6,347 nt of DNA from Acidobacteriota bacterium. GTDB taxonomy: Bacteria > Acidobacteriota > Blastocatellia > Pyrinomonadales > Pyrinomonadaceae. Shown in pieces: positions 1 to 5,993 of the stretch (within the stretch, counting starts at the first letter, position 1; the number at the start of each line of letters is the position of its first letter). The translations under genes and the position numbers were made by a program. The stretch covers positions 1 through 6,347 of the forward strand of contig QHXH01000439.1 of the NCBI GenBank assembly GCA_003222855.1. Reading direction: 5' to 3'. The notes beneath the pieces were generated by a model. It had not been told where the DNA came from. It worked only from the letters and a program-made list of their open reading frames with translations, and made no database searches.

Positions 1-13
1 CCTTTCTGAAATC

Positions 14-18
14 AGGAG
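14..18 (+). promoter_or_regulatory. Shine-Dalgarno-like AGGAG, unusually close to the priA start
   Basis: AGGAG lies at 14-18 with a single base between it and the ATG at 20, too close for normal ribosome positioning. The priA frame stays open from base 2 to this ATG, so the true start could lie before the window. It could also be the ATG at 71, which begins at the conserved N-terminal segment. Another frame reads a possible gene end with TGA at 21-23, which would give an ATGA stop/start overlap and translational coupling. Only about 20 bases of that possible upstream gene are visible, so it is not called. Confidence 0.35.
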
Positions 19-19
19 C

Positions 20-2512
20 ATGACGAACATCGAATCAACTGATAACGATCTTCCGAAATTTGTCGATGTAATGGCGCCCGTGCACGTCAGCCAGAAATTT
101 ACCTACAGGTTACCTGGCCCAATGAGTCGAATCGCGCGCGTCGGTTCGCGAGTGCTTGTACCTCTCGGACGCGCGTTTACCACAGGTTACATCGTCGCTC
201 TGCGCAGTGGCCTGCGCATAGGCACGAGCCTGGACGAATCCCGGATAAAGGAAGTTAAGGAGCTTCTGGATCTCGATCCACCGCTCACTCCCGAGGTTTT
301 GGAAATCACGCGCTGGGTTGCCGATTACTACGCAGCGCCGTGGGGTGAAGTCATGCGCGCGGCGCTCCCGGCGGGAATCAACACCACTGTCGAGCAAACG
401 GTTTCGATCACGGCGGAAGGACGACGCGAACTTTCGAATTCAACGGATGAGCTGAGTGTGAAGCGGCGCGCTCTGGCCCTGCTCGCTGGTGAGGGTGAAT
501 TCGAAATCAACGCCTTCTCTCTCCGCATGGGCTCGGCGCGCGTTCCCAAATGGCTGCGCGAACTGGAGAGAGATCGTCTGATCGAACGAGCGTATCGCAC
601 CCGCAAGACCGCAACGCGTGCGAAACGAAGACGCGCAGTGCGGCTCGAGGAAGCGACGATCGACGACAACGGACAACAGAAATCGCGCATGACAGAATCG
701 CAACGACGCGCGCTGGATGTTCTAAGAAGCTACAACGGCGCAATGGCCGCCAGTGACTTGATCCAGCGCGCAAATGTCAGCGCGTCAGTGGTCAGGACTC
801 TTTTGAAGAAAGGCCTGATAACCGAATTTGAAGAGGAACTGAGGCGCGATCCGCTGGTCAACGCGAAACTTCCGGCCGCTGAGAATTTCACTTTGACGCA
901 GGCGCAAGCCGAAGGATTGAGTGCGATCTACGATCCATTGCAATCGAAGGTATTCGCGTCGATCCTGCTGCACGGAATCACCGGGAGCGGCAAAACTGAA
1001 ATTTACATTCGGGGGATGCAAGCGGCGATTGAAATGAATCGCGGCGCCATGATGCTGGTTCCGGAAATTGCTTTGACACCGATTCTCTCTCGCCGTCTGC
1101 GTGTGCACTTCGGCAATGAAATCGCTATCTTTCATTCATCGCTTTCCAAAGGCGAGCGCTTCGATGAATGGTCCCGGCTTCGTTCCGGCGAAGCCCGCGT
1201 CGTGCTCGGCACGCGCTCAGCGGTGTTCGCGCCGGTGAAGGATCTCGGTCTCATCATCATCGATGAAGAGCAGGATTCATCCTATCGACAGGAGGAGTCT
1301 CCTTTCTATCACGCGCGCGACACGGCGATCGTCCGCGGCCGATCAGAGTCAGCGGTGGTTGTGCTGGGCTCGGCCACGCCCTCGCTCGAATCATTTCATA
1401 ACGCACAAATAGGCAAGTACCAGTACGTTCAATTATCAGATCGAATCGCAAATCGTCCGCTGGCTCGCGCGGAGATCATCGACATGCGAGAAGTGTTCGC
1501 GCGCCGCAAAAAGCCCGTCGTGTTTTCTGATGAGTTGCTGGCTGCGATCGAGCAAACGCATGCGCGTCGTGAGCAGTCGATCATTCTTCTGAATCGTCGC
1601 GGCTATTCGAGTTTTATTCTCTGTCGCTCATGCGGCGATTCGATCGAATGTCCGAACTGCGACGTCACGCTGACTTATCATCGCAGCGACCGGACGCTGG
1701 TTTGTCATTACTGCAACCACCGCCAGCGCGCGCCTTCCCAGTGCCCGGCCTGCGCCAGTAAATACATTTATTTTGTCGGCGAAGGCACAGAACAAATCGA
1801 GGAGATTTTGCGCAAGAGATTTCCGCAAATCCGGATCGGCCGAATCGATCGTGACACCAAAACGCGACGGCATGAGTTTGAAAAGACTCTGCTGGATTTC
1901 AGCAAGGGAGACATCGATATGCTCGTCGGGACACAGATGTTGGCGAAGGGACATGACTTTCCGAATGTCACACTCGTCGGCGTGATTTCCGTTGACGCCG
2001 CTTTGGCCCTTCCCGATTTTCGCGCGGCCGAGCGCACCTTTCAATTAATAACCCAGGTTGCCGGACGCGCCGGCCGCGGCGACTTGCCTGGACGCGTCTT
2101 GATTCAGACCTACCATCCGGATCACTACGCACTGCGGCACGCGACGGCACAGAACTATCGCGGGTTCTATGACGAAGAGATTAGGCATCGCCGAAATCTG
2201 GGGTTTCCGCCTTTTGTCGTGCTCGCGCTATTGCTGGTGCGGCATAAGGATCCTGCCCGCGCCCGGTCGACGGCGCAGCAATTACGAAACGCTTTGAATG
2301 AAGCTAATCGCGATCACTCGGGCCGCATTCTGGGTCCGGCGCCGGCGCCCTTCGCGCGTTTACGTGGCGAGCACCGCATTCAAATTCTCGTGAAATCACG
2401 CAGCCGCAAACAAATGCGCGCGGTCATTGATCAGGCGCTGAAAAGTTTCGCAGATGCCGGTGGCGATTCGCGCTCGGTGACTTTGGAAATCGATCCGGTG
2501 AGCATGATGTGA
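20..2512 (+). CDS. priA: Primosomal protein N' (replication restart helicase PriA)
   Basis: PriA is a superfamily 2 3'-5' DNA helicase that recognises stalled forks and D-loops in the cytoplasm and reloads the replisome. The 830-residue product shows the family layout. An N-terminal 3'-end DNA-binding domain spans about 12-120, and a winged-helix/linker region about 130-290. Walker A is GITGSGKT (319-326), the Walker B box DEEQ (415-418), and motif III GSATP (450-454). Eight zinc-ligand cysteines follow at 535, 538, 544, 547, 562, 565, 575 and 578. The late helicase motifs are GTQMLAKGHDFPNV (637-650) and QVAGRAGR (679-686). It is about 100 residues longer than E. coli PriA (732 aa as I recall), with the excess mainly in the arginine-rich region about 140-290. 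Walker B reads DEEQ where E. coli has DEEH. All catalytic and zinc motifs are intact, so it should be functional. The start is uncertain because the AGGAG sits only one base upstream; M18 at base 71 is the alternative. Confidence 0.96.
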   Translation: MTNIESTDNDLPKFVDVMAPVHVSQKFTYRLPGPMSRIARVGSRVLVPLGRAFTTGYIVALRSGLRIGTSLDESRIKEVKELLDLDPPLTPEVLEITRWVADYYAAPWGEVMRAALPAGINTTVEQTVSITAEGRRELSNSTDELSVKRRALALLAGEGEFEINAFSLRMGSARVPKWLRELERDRLIERAYRTRKTATRAKRRRAVRLEEATIDDNGQQKSRMTESQRRALDVLRSYNGAMAASDLIQRANVSASVVRTLLKKGLITEFEEELRRDPLVNAKLPAAENFTLTQAQAEGLSAIYDPLQSKVFASILLHGITGSGKTEIYIRGMQAAIEMNRGAMMLVPEIALTPILSRRLRVHFGNEIAIFHSSLSKGERFDEWSRLRSGEARVVLGTRSAVFAPVKDLGLIIIDEEQDSSYRQEESPFYHARDTAIVRGRSESAVVVLGSATPSLESFHNAQIGKYQYVQLSDRIANRPLARAEIIDMREVFARRKKPVVFSDELLAAIEQTHARREQSIILLNRRGYSSFILCRSCGDSIECPNCDVTLTYHRSDRTLVCHYCNHRQRAPSQCPACASKYIYFVGEGTEQIEEILRKRFPQIRIGRIDRDTKTRRHEFEKTLLDFSKGDIDMLVGTQMLAKGHDFPNVTLVGVISVDAALALPDFRAAERTFQLITQVAGRAGRGDLPGRVLIQTYHPDHYALRHATAQNYRGFYDEEIRHRRNLGFPPFVVLALLLVRHKDPARARSTAQQLRNALNEANRDHSGRILGPAPAPFARLRGEHRIQILVKSRSRKQMRAVIDQALKSFADAGGDSRSVTLEIDPVSMM

Positions 2513-2524
2513 AGCGAGCCTTTC

Positions 2525-2638
2525 CGCGATGGAGTCAGTACCGGGAGCGGTAGCGACCGGGTCGCTATATGATCAACATCGAGTAATTGCATTGCTTTGG
2601 ACCCGGTCGCTACCGCTCCCAGTACTGACTCCATCACG
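2525..2638. repeat. Long inverted repeat (39-bp arms, 36-nt loop) between priA and lpxD
   Basis: Bases 2525-2563 pair with 2600-2638 over 39 positions with only two mismatches (C2527/A2636 and C2542/A2621). The core of the arm contains GGGAGCGGTAGCGACCGGGT. Both mismatches are C-A on the + strand and become G-U wobbles in a - strand transcript, so that RNA could fold without a break. The left arm also holds its own small hairpin, TAGCGAC-CGG-GTCGCTA (2551-2567). No T-run follows the stem, so it does not look like a standard intrinsic terminator. No transposase gene and no clear target-site duplication is visible. I read it as a mobile-type palindromic intergenic element (MITE- or REP-like); the family assignment is inference, while the palindrome is seen directly. 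Confidence 0.85.
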
Positions 2639-2660
2639 CCATCAGACCACTCCGTCGACG

Positions 2661-2672
2661 GCACGAACGTGC
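2661..2672. promoter_or_regulatory. Short perfect palindrome upstream of lpxD, possible operator
   Basis: GCACGAACGTGC is a 5-bp inverted repeat with a 2-base centre, 33 bp upstream of the lpxD ATG and outside the long repeat. It is followed by an A/T-rich stretch (2677-2697) that would suit a -10 region, but I find no convincing -35 at the right distance. A short palindrome like this can occur by chance; there is no other evidence that a protein binds it. Confidence 0.12.
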
Positions 2673-2705
2673 GTGTAATCAATCTAATAAGATAAACTCA
2701 CCCCG

Positions 2706-3700
2706 ATGAAACTCTTTGACCTGGCTGCTCAGACAGGCGCCGAGTGCGCCCTCAGCGATGGCGACATTGAAATCAGCGGCGCCGCCGGGCTTGATCAAGC
2801 ACGGTCCGACGAAGTCACTTTTCTTTCCAATCCGAAATATACGAACAAGATTGCGACGACCCGCGCCGCAGCAATCTATGTCGCCGAGGATTTAGAAATC
2901 CTGCGACCAGACATAGCGATTCTGCGAGCCAAAGATCCTTACCTGGCGTTTACTCGGGCGCTGATTGTCTTTCATCCGCAGCCTTCATTCGAAGCGGGAA
3001 TTGATCCTGCGGCGGTCGTCGAGTTGACATCGAAGATCGGTGAAGGAAGTTTCATCGGAGCGCGTTCGGTTATCGGAAGAAATGTAAAAATCGGCGATCA
3101 CGTTCGCATCCATCCGAATGTGACGATTTATGAAGACTCGACGATCGACGATGACACGGAAATTCACTCCGGCGTTGCCATTCGCAGTAACTCAATTATT
3201 GGTAAGCGCGTCATTATTCACAACAACGCCGTCATCGGGTCGGACGGCTTCGGATTTGCCAAGGACGAAGATCGACACTGGTTGAAGATTCCGCAAATTG
3301 GCAGAGTTGTGATCCCACCGGCGAAACGCGCATCAAGCGCGGCGCGAAGCTGGACAATCTGGTCCAGATCGGTCATTCATGTACTGTCGGTGAAGACGCG
3401 TTACTCTGCGCCCAAGTCGGCCTGGCCGGCAGTTCGCGCGTCGGCGACCGAGTGATCCTGACGGGTCAGGTGGGCATCGGCGGTCACATCACCGTCGGGG
3501 ACGACGCGATTCTCTATCCCCAGAGTGGCGTTCCGAACGATGTTGCGCCGGGAGAAATACTGGTCGGCACGCCGGCGTTTGAAGTCAGCGCTTTTTGGCG
3601 AGCCGTCGCTGTGTTCAAGAAGTTGGGAGAACTTCCGAAACGAATCCGGGCTTTGGAGAAAAGACTGGATGAAGTTGAGAAACCAAAACCGGGCGAGTGA
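2706..3700 (+). pseudogene. lpxD: UDP-3-O-acylglucosamine N-acyltransferase (LpxD), frameshifted by an internal deletion
   Basis: LpxD adds the N-linked 3-hydroxyacyl chain from acyl-ACP to UDP-3-O-acylglucosamine, the third step of lipid A synthesis, as a cytoplasmic trimer. Residues 1-203 from the ATG at 2706 fit well: N-terminal uridine-binding domain with FLSNPKY (39-45), then left-handed beta-helix hexapeptide repeats from about 110, with DGFGFA (180-185) and KIPQIGRVVI (194-203). After codon 203 (3312-3314) this frame loses all similarity and stops at 3453-3455. Family sequence resumes in another frame from about 3320 (GETRIKRGAKLDNLVQIGHS), including the histidine equivalent to catalytic His239 of E. 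coli (codon 3374-3376), and ends at the TGA 3698-3700. The segment usually holding VEIGANTTIDR is absent. A net loss of about 46 bp accounts for both the missing residues and the frame change; restoring it gives about 346 residues against 341 in E. coli. It may be a true mutation, a strain variant or an assembly fault. Identity is secure; loss of function is likely as written. Confidence 0.9.
3655..3658 (+). promoter_or_regulatory. Ribosome binding site GGAG for the small membrane protein
   Basis: GGAG lies 10 bases before the ATG at 3669, inside the last part of lpxD. It supports 3669 as the start, rather than earlier ATGs in the same frame, whose sequence is antiparallel noise over lpxD. 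It also fits translational coupling to lpxD. Confidence 0.4.
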
Positions 3701-3851
3701 GAAACGGCACTGGTCGCCGGACGAAATGCAGCAAGCCATTTTGTTCTGGCTGTTCTGGTTCCTGTTCGTCTGCCTATCGTCGATCGTGATTCTGGCGATG
3801 CTCACCGACTGGCCGAAATTTCTTCATGAACCGCCGCAGTATTTCAGGTAA
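3669..3851 (+). CDS. Small single-pass membrane protein of unknown function
   Basis: This 60-residue product is not one I recognise. It has a charged, basic N-terminus (MKLRNQNRASEKRHW), then one strongly hydrophobic, tryptophan- and phenylalanine-rich segment at about residues 23-45 (ILFWLFWFLFVCLSSIVILAM is its core, residues 24-44 in part), and a short proline-rich tail ending PPQYFR. The positive N-terminus before a single membrane segment suggests an inner-membrane protein with its N-terminus inside. It overlaps the end of lpxD by 32 bp in a different frame and has a GGAG at a workable distance. Its end overlaps the end of the convergent dehydrogenase gene by 8 bp. An alternative start is M20 (3726), just before the membrane segment, which would avoid the overlap with lpxD. 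The strong hydrophobic segment after the lpxD stop, where no other gene explains it, is the main reason to call it real. Confidence 0.55.
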   Translation: MKLRNQNRASEKRHWSPDEMQQAILFWLFWFLFVCLSSIVILAMLTDWPKFLHEPPQYFR

Positions 3852-4593
3852 TCGCCCCGCCATCGACGATCACAACTTCCGCATTCATGAAACTGTTGCG
3901 GTCGCTCACCATAAACGCAGCATATTCAGCCAACTCAGCGGGACGGCCGAGGCGGCCGGCCGACACCCAGAAATCGTGCATTTGCAGAAGCCTTTCGGGC
4001 AAGGTCTGGGCCAAATCCGTATCGAAGATGCCGGCGGCGATCGCGTTGACGCTAACGCCGAATGTTCCCGCTTCCCGGGCCAGGCATTTGGTGAAGCCGA
4101 TCATCGCAGCTTTCGAAGTTGCGTAATGAACCGAAGTCGGCAGGGCTCGCAGAGCGCCGATCGACGTGATGTTGAGGATCTTTCCTTTGCGCTGCCGGAT
4201 CATCTGTTTGTAAATCGGTTTGGTGACGGCGAACAGACTTCCCACATTGGTATTGATGACCTCGTCCCAGGCGCGATCTGTTGTGGTCGCAAAATTATCA
4301 CCGCGATTGATGGCCGCGTTGTTGACGAGAATGTCGATGCCGCCCCATTCATGCACCAAATCTCTGGTCAAATGCTTCATGCCGAAGCGGTCCACGATCG
4401 AGACTTTGAAAGATCGCGCGCGGCGGCCATGCGCTTCAATTTTGCGCGTGGTTTCTTCCGCCAGATCGTCACGCGAGTTGTAATTGAACGCAACGTCGGC
4501 GCCTTCGCGCGCAAAGACCTCGCAGAGCGCGGCGCCAATCCCTCGCGTTCCGCCGGTGATGAACGCGCGTTTACCTTCAAGTAGCAGACTCAT
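3844..4593 (-). CDS. Short-chain dehydrogenase/reductase (FabG-like SDR)
   Basis: A complete 249-residue classical SDR, a cytoplasmic NAD(P)-dependent oxidoreductase with a Rossmann fold. Seen directly: cofactor loop TGGTRGIG (13-20), NNAA (91-94), and the catalytic tetrad Asn116, Ser144, Tyr157 and Lys161 (YATSK). The C-terminal VIVDGGAIT is typical of the family. Length and motif order match 3-oxoacyl-ACP reductases and sugar or polyol dehydrogenases; the substrate cannot be read from sequence, so I give no symbol. Arg18 after the glycine-rich loop and the basic/polar residues near 39-41 (NSR) fit NADPH preference, as an inference. The usual PG after the active site (NAIAPG) is AG here (187-188). 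The ATG at 4593 has GGGGA 9 bases upstream and a promoter further up. It lies downstream of the glycosyltransferase gene on the same strand with a 149-bp gap, and ends tail-to-tail with the small membrane protein gene. Confidence 0.92.
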   Translation of the reverse strand: MSLLLEGKRAFITGGTRGIGAALCEVFAREGADVAFNYNSRDDLAEETTRKIEAHGRRARSFKVSIVDRFGMKHLTRDLVHEWGGIDILVNNAAINRGDNFATTTDRAWDEVINTNVGSLFAVTKPIYKQMIRQRKGKILNITSIGALRALPTSVHYATSKAAMIGFTKCLAREAGTFGVSVNAIAAGIFDTDLAQTLPERLLQMHDFWVSAGRLGRPAELAEYAAFMVSDRNSFMNAEVVIVDGGAIT

Positions 4594-4665
4594 TCTTTGA
4601 AATCCCCGCAGGGAGACAACAACTCTACGTTAACCGCGTATTTAAGAATTCGAAAACGACGGGGG

Positions 4666-4694
4666 ATTAAATCGCGAAGCAGCGTGACAGTCAA
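4666..4694 (-). promoter_or_regulatory. Sigma70-type promoter for the SDR gene
   Basis: Read on the - strand, TTGACT (4694-4689) is followed after exactly 17 bp by TTTAAT (4671-4666). Each box matches five of six consensus bases (TTGACA, TATAAT). Transcription would begin near 4659, giving a leader of about 65 nt before the ATG at 4593. It lies in the only sizeable gap of the right-hand gene group, as expected for a separate SDR promoter. The rest of 4594-4742 shows no gene and no clear terminator. Confidence 0.5.
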
Positions 4695-4742
4695 GAAGCA
4701 CTCACCATCACAATCATTAGCGACCGGTCCGATAAGCCCGGA

Positions 4743-5933
4743 TTACGCGACTTTTTCAATCAACGGATCGGTCTTCGTAGCCGGCTCAGGAATCAGGGCG
4801 GTAATCTCTTCAACTATTCGCCGGGTCGCGTTCGGAATGGCAATGGTAATCGTCGCCGCCCGCAGAGCCGCATAGTGTTTCGAATCTTCGATCATGCGAT
4901 GGACCACGGGCACGATATCCGAAGCGCGTTGCAGCATCACCGCCGCGCCGCTCTTCGCAATCAGGTTCACCGTGCCCGCCTCTTGCGGCATTGGCTCGGT
5001 AGTGACATCGGCGATGATCGGCACACAACAACTTAGCGCCTCGAAGGTAGTCAGGCCGCCGAGCTTCGAAATCATGACGTTGGCCGCGCGCATGAGTTGT
5101 TCGACTTCGTCCGAATAGCCAATGACTTTGATCGGAAACTTGGCGTCGGCAGCCAGGGCCTCGGCTTCATTTTTCAGATCTTCGTTTTTGCCGGCGAGAA
5201 AAATTGCCTGCACATCGAGTTCGCCTCTAACCAACTCGCGAAAGATGTACGGAATGTTTCCGCCGCCTTCCCAGCCGGCGTTGAGAAAGACCGTGAACTT
5301 CTCAGGATCAAGTCCGAGTGCGGTGCGGGCGATTCGCGCGGCGTCGTCACCGGGAAAAGAAAACTTTGGATGAACGGGCATGCCTGAGATTTTGATCCGT
5401 TCGGGAGCGATCCCGTAATCGATCAACTGACGGCGCGCCTCGTCGCTGGCGACGAGATAAAGCTTCACATCATCGCAGGCCCACCCTTTCCAGAATCCGT
5501 AATAAGGATCAGTGACGACAGTCACGAGCGGAACACGATCTGCGAGTCCGAGCTCTTTCAACACGCGCGCGAAAATGTGTTGCGTTAATGGATGCACGCT
5601 GACGACAATGTGCGGACACCATCGCTGAAACAAGCTGCGAACATATGCGATGCTGCGCGAATGAAAGAACTCGCGCGTCTCTGGCCGGAAGCGATTGATG
5701 AGCCAATAGTAATACTTCATCCAGTGCTGCTTGTTTCGCAGCAGCCAGTTATAGAGTGCGACCAGCTTCGCAGCGAGATGATGTGATTCTTCGACCGCGC
5801 GGACGACCCGCACGGCGTACGATTCACCTTTGACGAAGCTTTCGATGCCCGCAACGATCGCCGCCGCCGCCGAACGGTGTCCGCCACCGGTATCGGAAGA
5901 AATGATCAGAATTTTTGGCGCGTTTGGATTCAT
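4743..5933 (-). CDS. Glycosyltransferase of the MGDG-synthase/MurG type (GT28-like)
   Basis: A 396-residue GT-B fold glycosyltransferase resembling monogalactosyldiacylglycerol synthase and processive diacylglycerol glucosyltransferases, which move a sugar from a UDP donor to a lipid at the inner membrane face. Evidence: N-terminal strand KILIISSDTGGGH (7-19) with the GGGH loop of this family, SVHPL (112-116), VTDPYYGFW (140-148), GMPVHPKF (184-191), the C-domain opening FTVFLNAGWEGGG (213-225), and the donor-site block KLGGLTTFEAL (290-300) with EPMPQEAG (313-320). Residues about 54-95 are rich in Tyr, Trp and Arg and may form the membrane- or lipid-binding part. There is no signal peptide. 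I place the start at 5933, because the extra 14 codons back to 5975 lie mainly inside a palindromic repeat and have no family counterpart. The ribosome site is weak (GGGT next to the ATG). The lipid acceptor and sugar are unknown; a peptidoglycan MurG role is unlikely given MGDG-like motifs. Confidence 0.87.
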   Translation of the reverse strand: MNPNAPKILIISSDTGGGHRSAAAAIVAGIESFVKGESYAVRVVRAVEESHHLAAKLVALYNWLLRNKQHWMKYYYWLINRFRPETREFFHSRSIAYVRSLFQRWCPHIVVSVHPLTQHIFARVLKELGLADRVPLVTVVTDPYYGFWKGWACDDVKLYLVASDEARRQLIDYGIAPERIKISGMPVHPKFSFPGDDAARIARTALGLDPEKFTVFLNAGWEGGGNIPYIFRELVRGELDVQAIFLAGKNEDLKNEAEALAADAKFPIKVIGYSDEVEQLMRAANVMISKLGGLTTFEALSCCVPIIADVTTEPMPQEAGTVNLIAKSGAAVMLQRASDIVPVVHRMIEDSKHYAALRAATITIAIPNATRRIVEEITALIPEPATKTDPLIEKVA

Positions 5934-5940
5934 TACCCAT

Positions 5941-5993
5941 GTAACGCAAGCTGTTAGCTTGCGCACCGATCGCAAACTAACAGTTTGCGTTAC
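5941..5993. repeat. Double-hairpin palindromic repeat (REP/BIME-like)
   Basis: Two 23-nt arms (5941-5963 and 5971-5993) are inverted copies around a 7-nt spacer (CACCGAT) and differ at two places. Each arm is itself a perfect hairpin with an 8-bp stem and 3-nt loop: CGCAAGCT-GTT-AGCTTGCG (5945-5963) and CGCAAACT-AAC-AGTTTGCG (5971-5989). The two differences form a matched pair: G-C in the left hairpin, A-T in the right, so each small stem stays perfect. The element fills nearly the whole gap between the two genes around it. It has the look of a mobilised bacterial interspersed palindrome, but no transposase of the REP-associated type is present, so the mobility is inference. Confidence 0.85.

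Noticed and set aside
1628..2044. A 138-codon open frame on the - strand inside priA.
   Set aside because: It lies opposite the zinc-binding and late helicase motifs of PriA, which are clearly coding on the + strand, and has no independent support.
2525..2638. The long hairpin after priA as an intrinsic terminator.
   Set aside because: The stem is far longer than usual, the loop is 36 nt, and no T-run follows on either strand. It may still hinder transcription.
2431..2682. An 83-codon - strand open frame between priA and lpxD.
   Set aside because: Most of it is the translated inverted repeat plus the antisense of the end of priA. Such repeat-derived frames are a known source of false small proteins.
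3306..3325. Programmed ribosomal frameshift in lpxD.
   Set aside because: There is no slippery run at the junction, and a conserved stretch of protein is missing altogether, which a frameshift alone cannot explain.
3826..4584. A 252-codon open frame on the + strand across the SDR region.
   Set aside because: It is antisense to a gene with a complete SDR motif set, and its translation has no recognisable motif or sensible composition. Long antisense frames are common in G+C-rich genes.
4718..4730. TAGCGACCGG near 4718-4727, also found in the arm of the repeat at 2551-2560, as a remnant copy of that repeat.
   Set aside because: Only 10 bases match, which is expected by chance in a window of this size, and the surrounding bases do not extend the match.
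5934..5975. Upstream extension of the glycosyltransferase to an ATG at 5975.
   Set aside because: The 14 extra codons are mainly the palindromic repeat, and the family's conserved N-terminal strand begins a few residues after the ATG at 5933.
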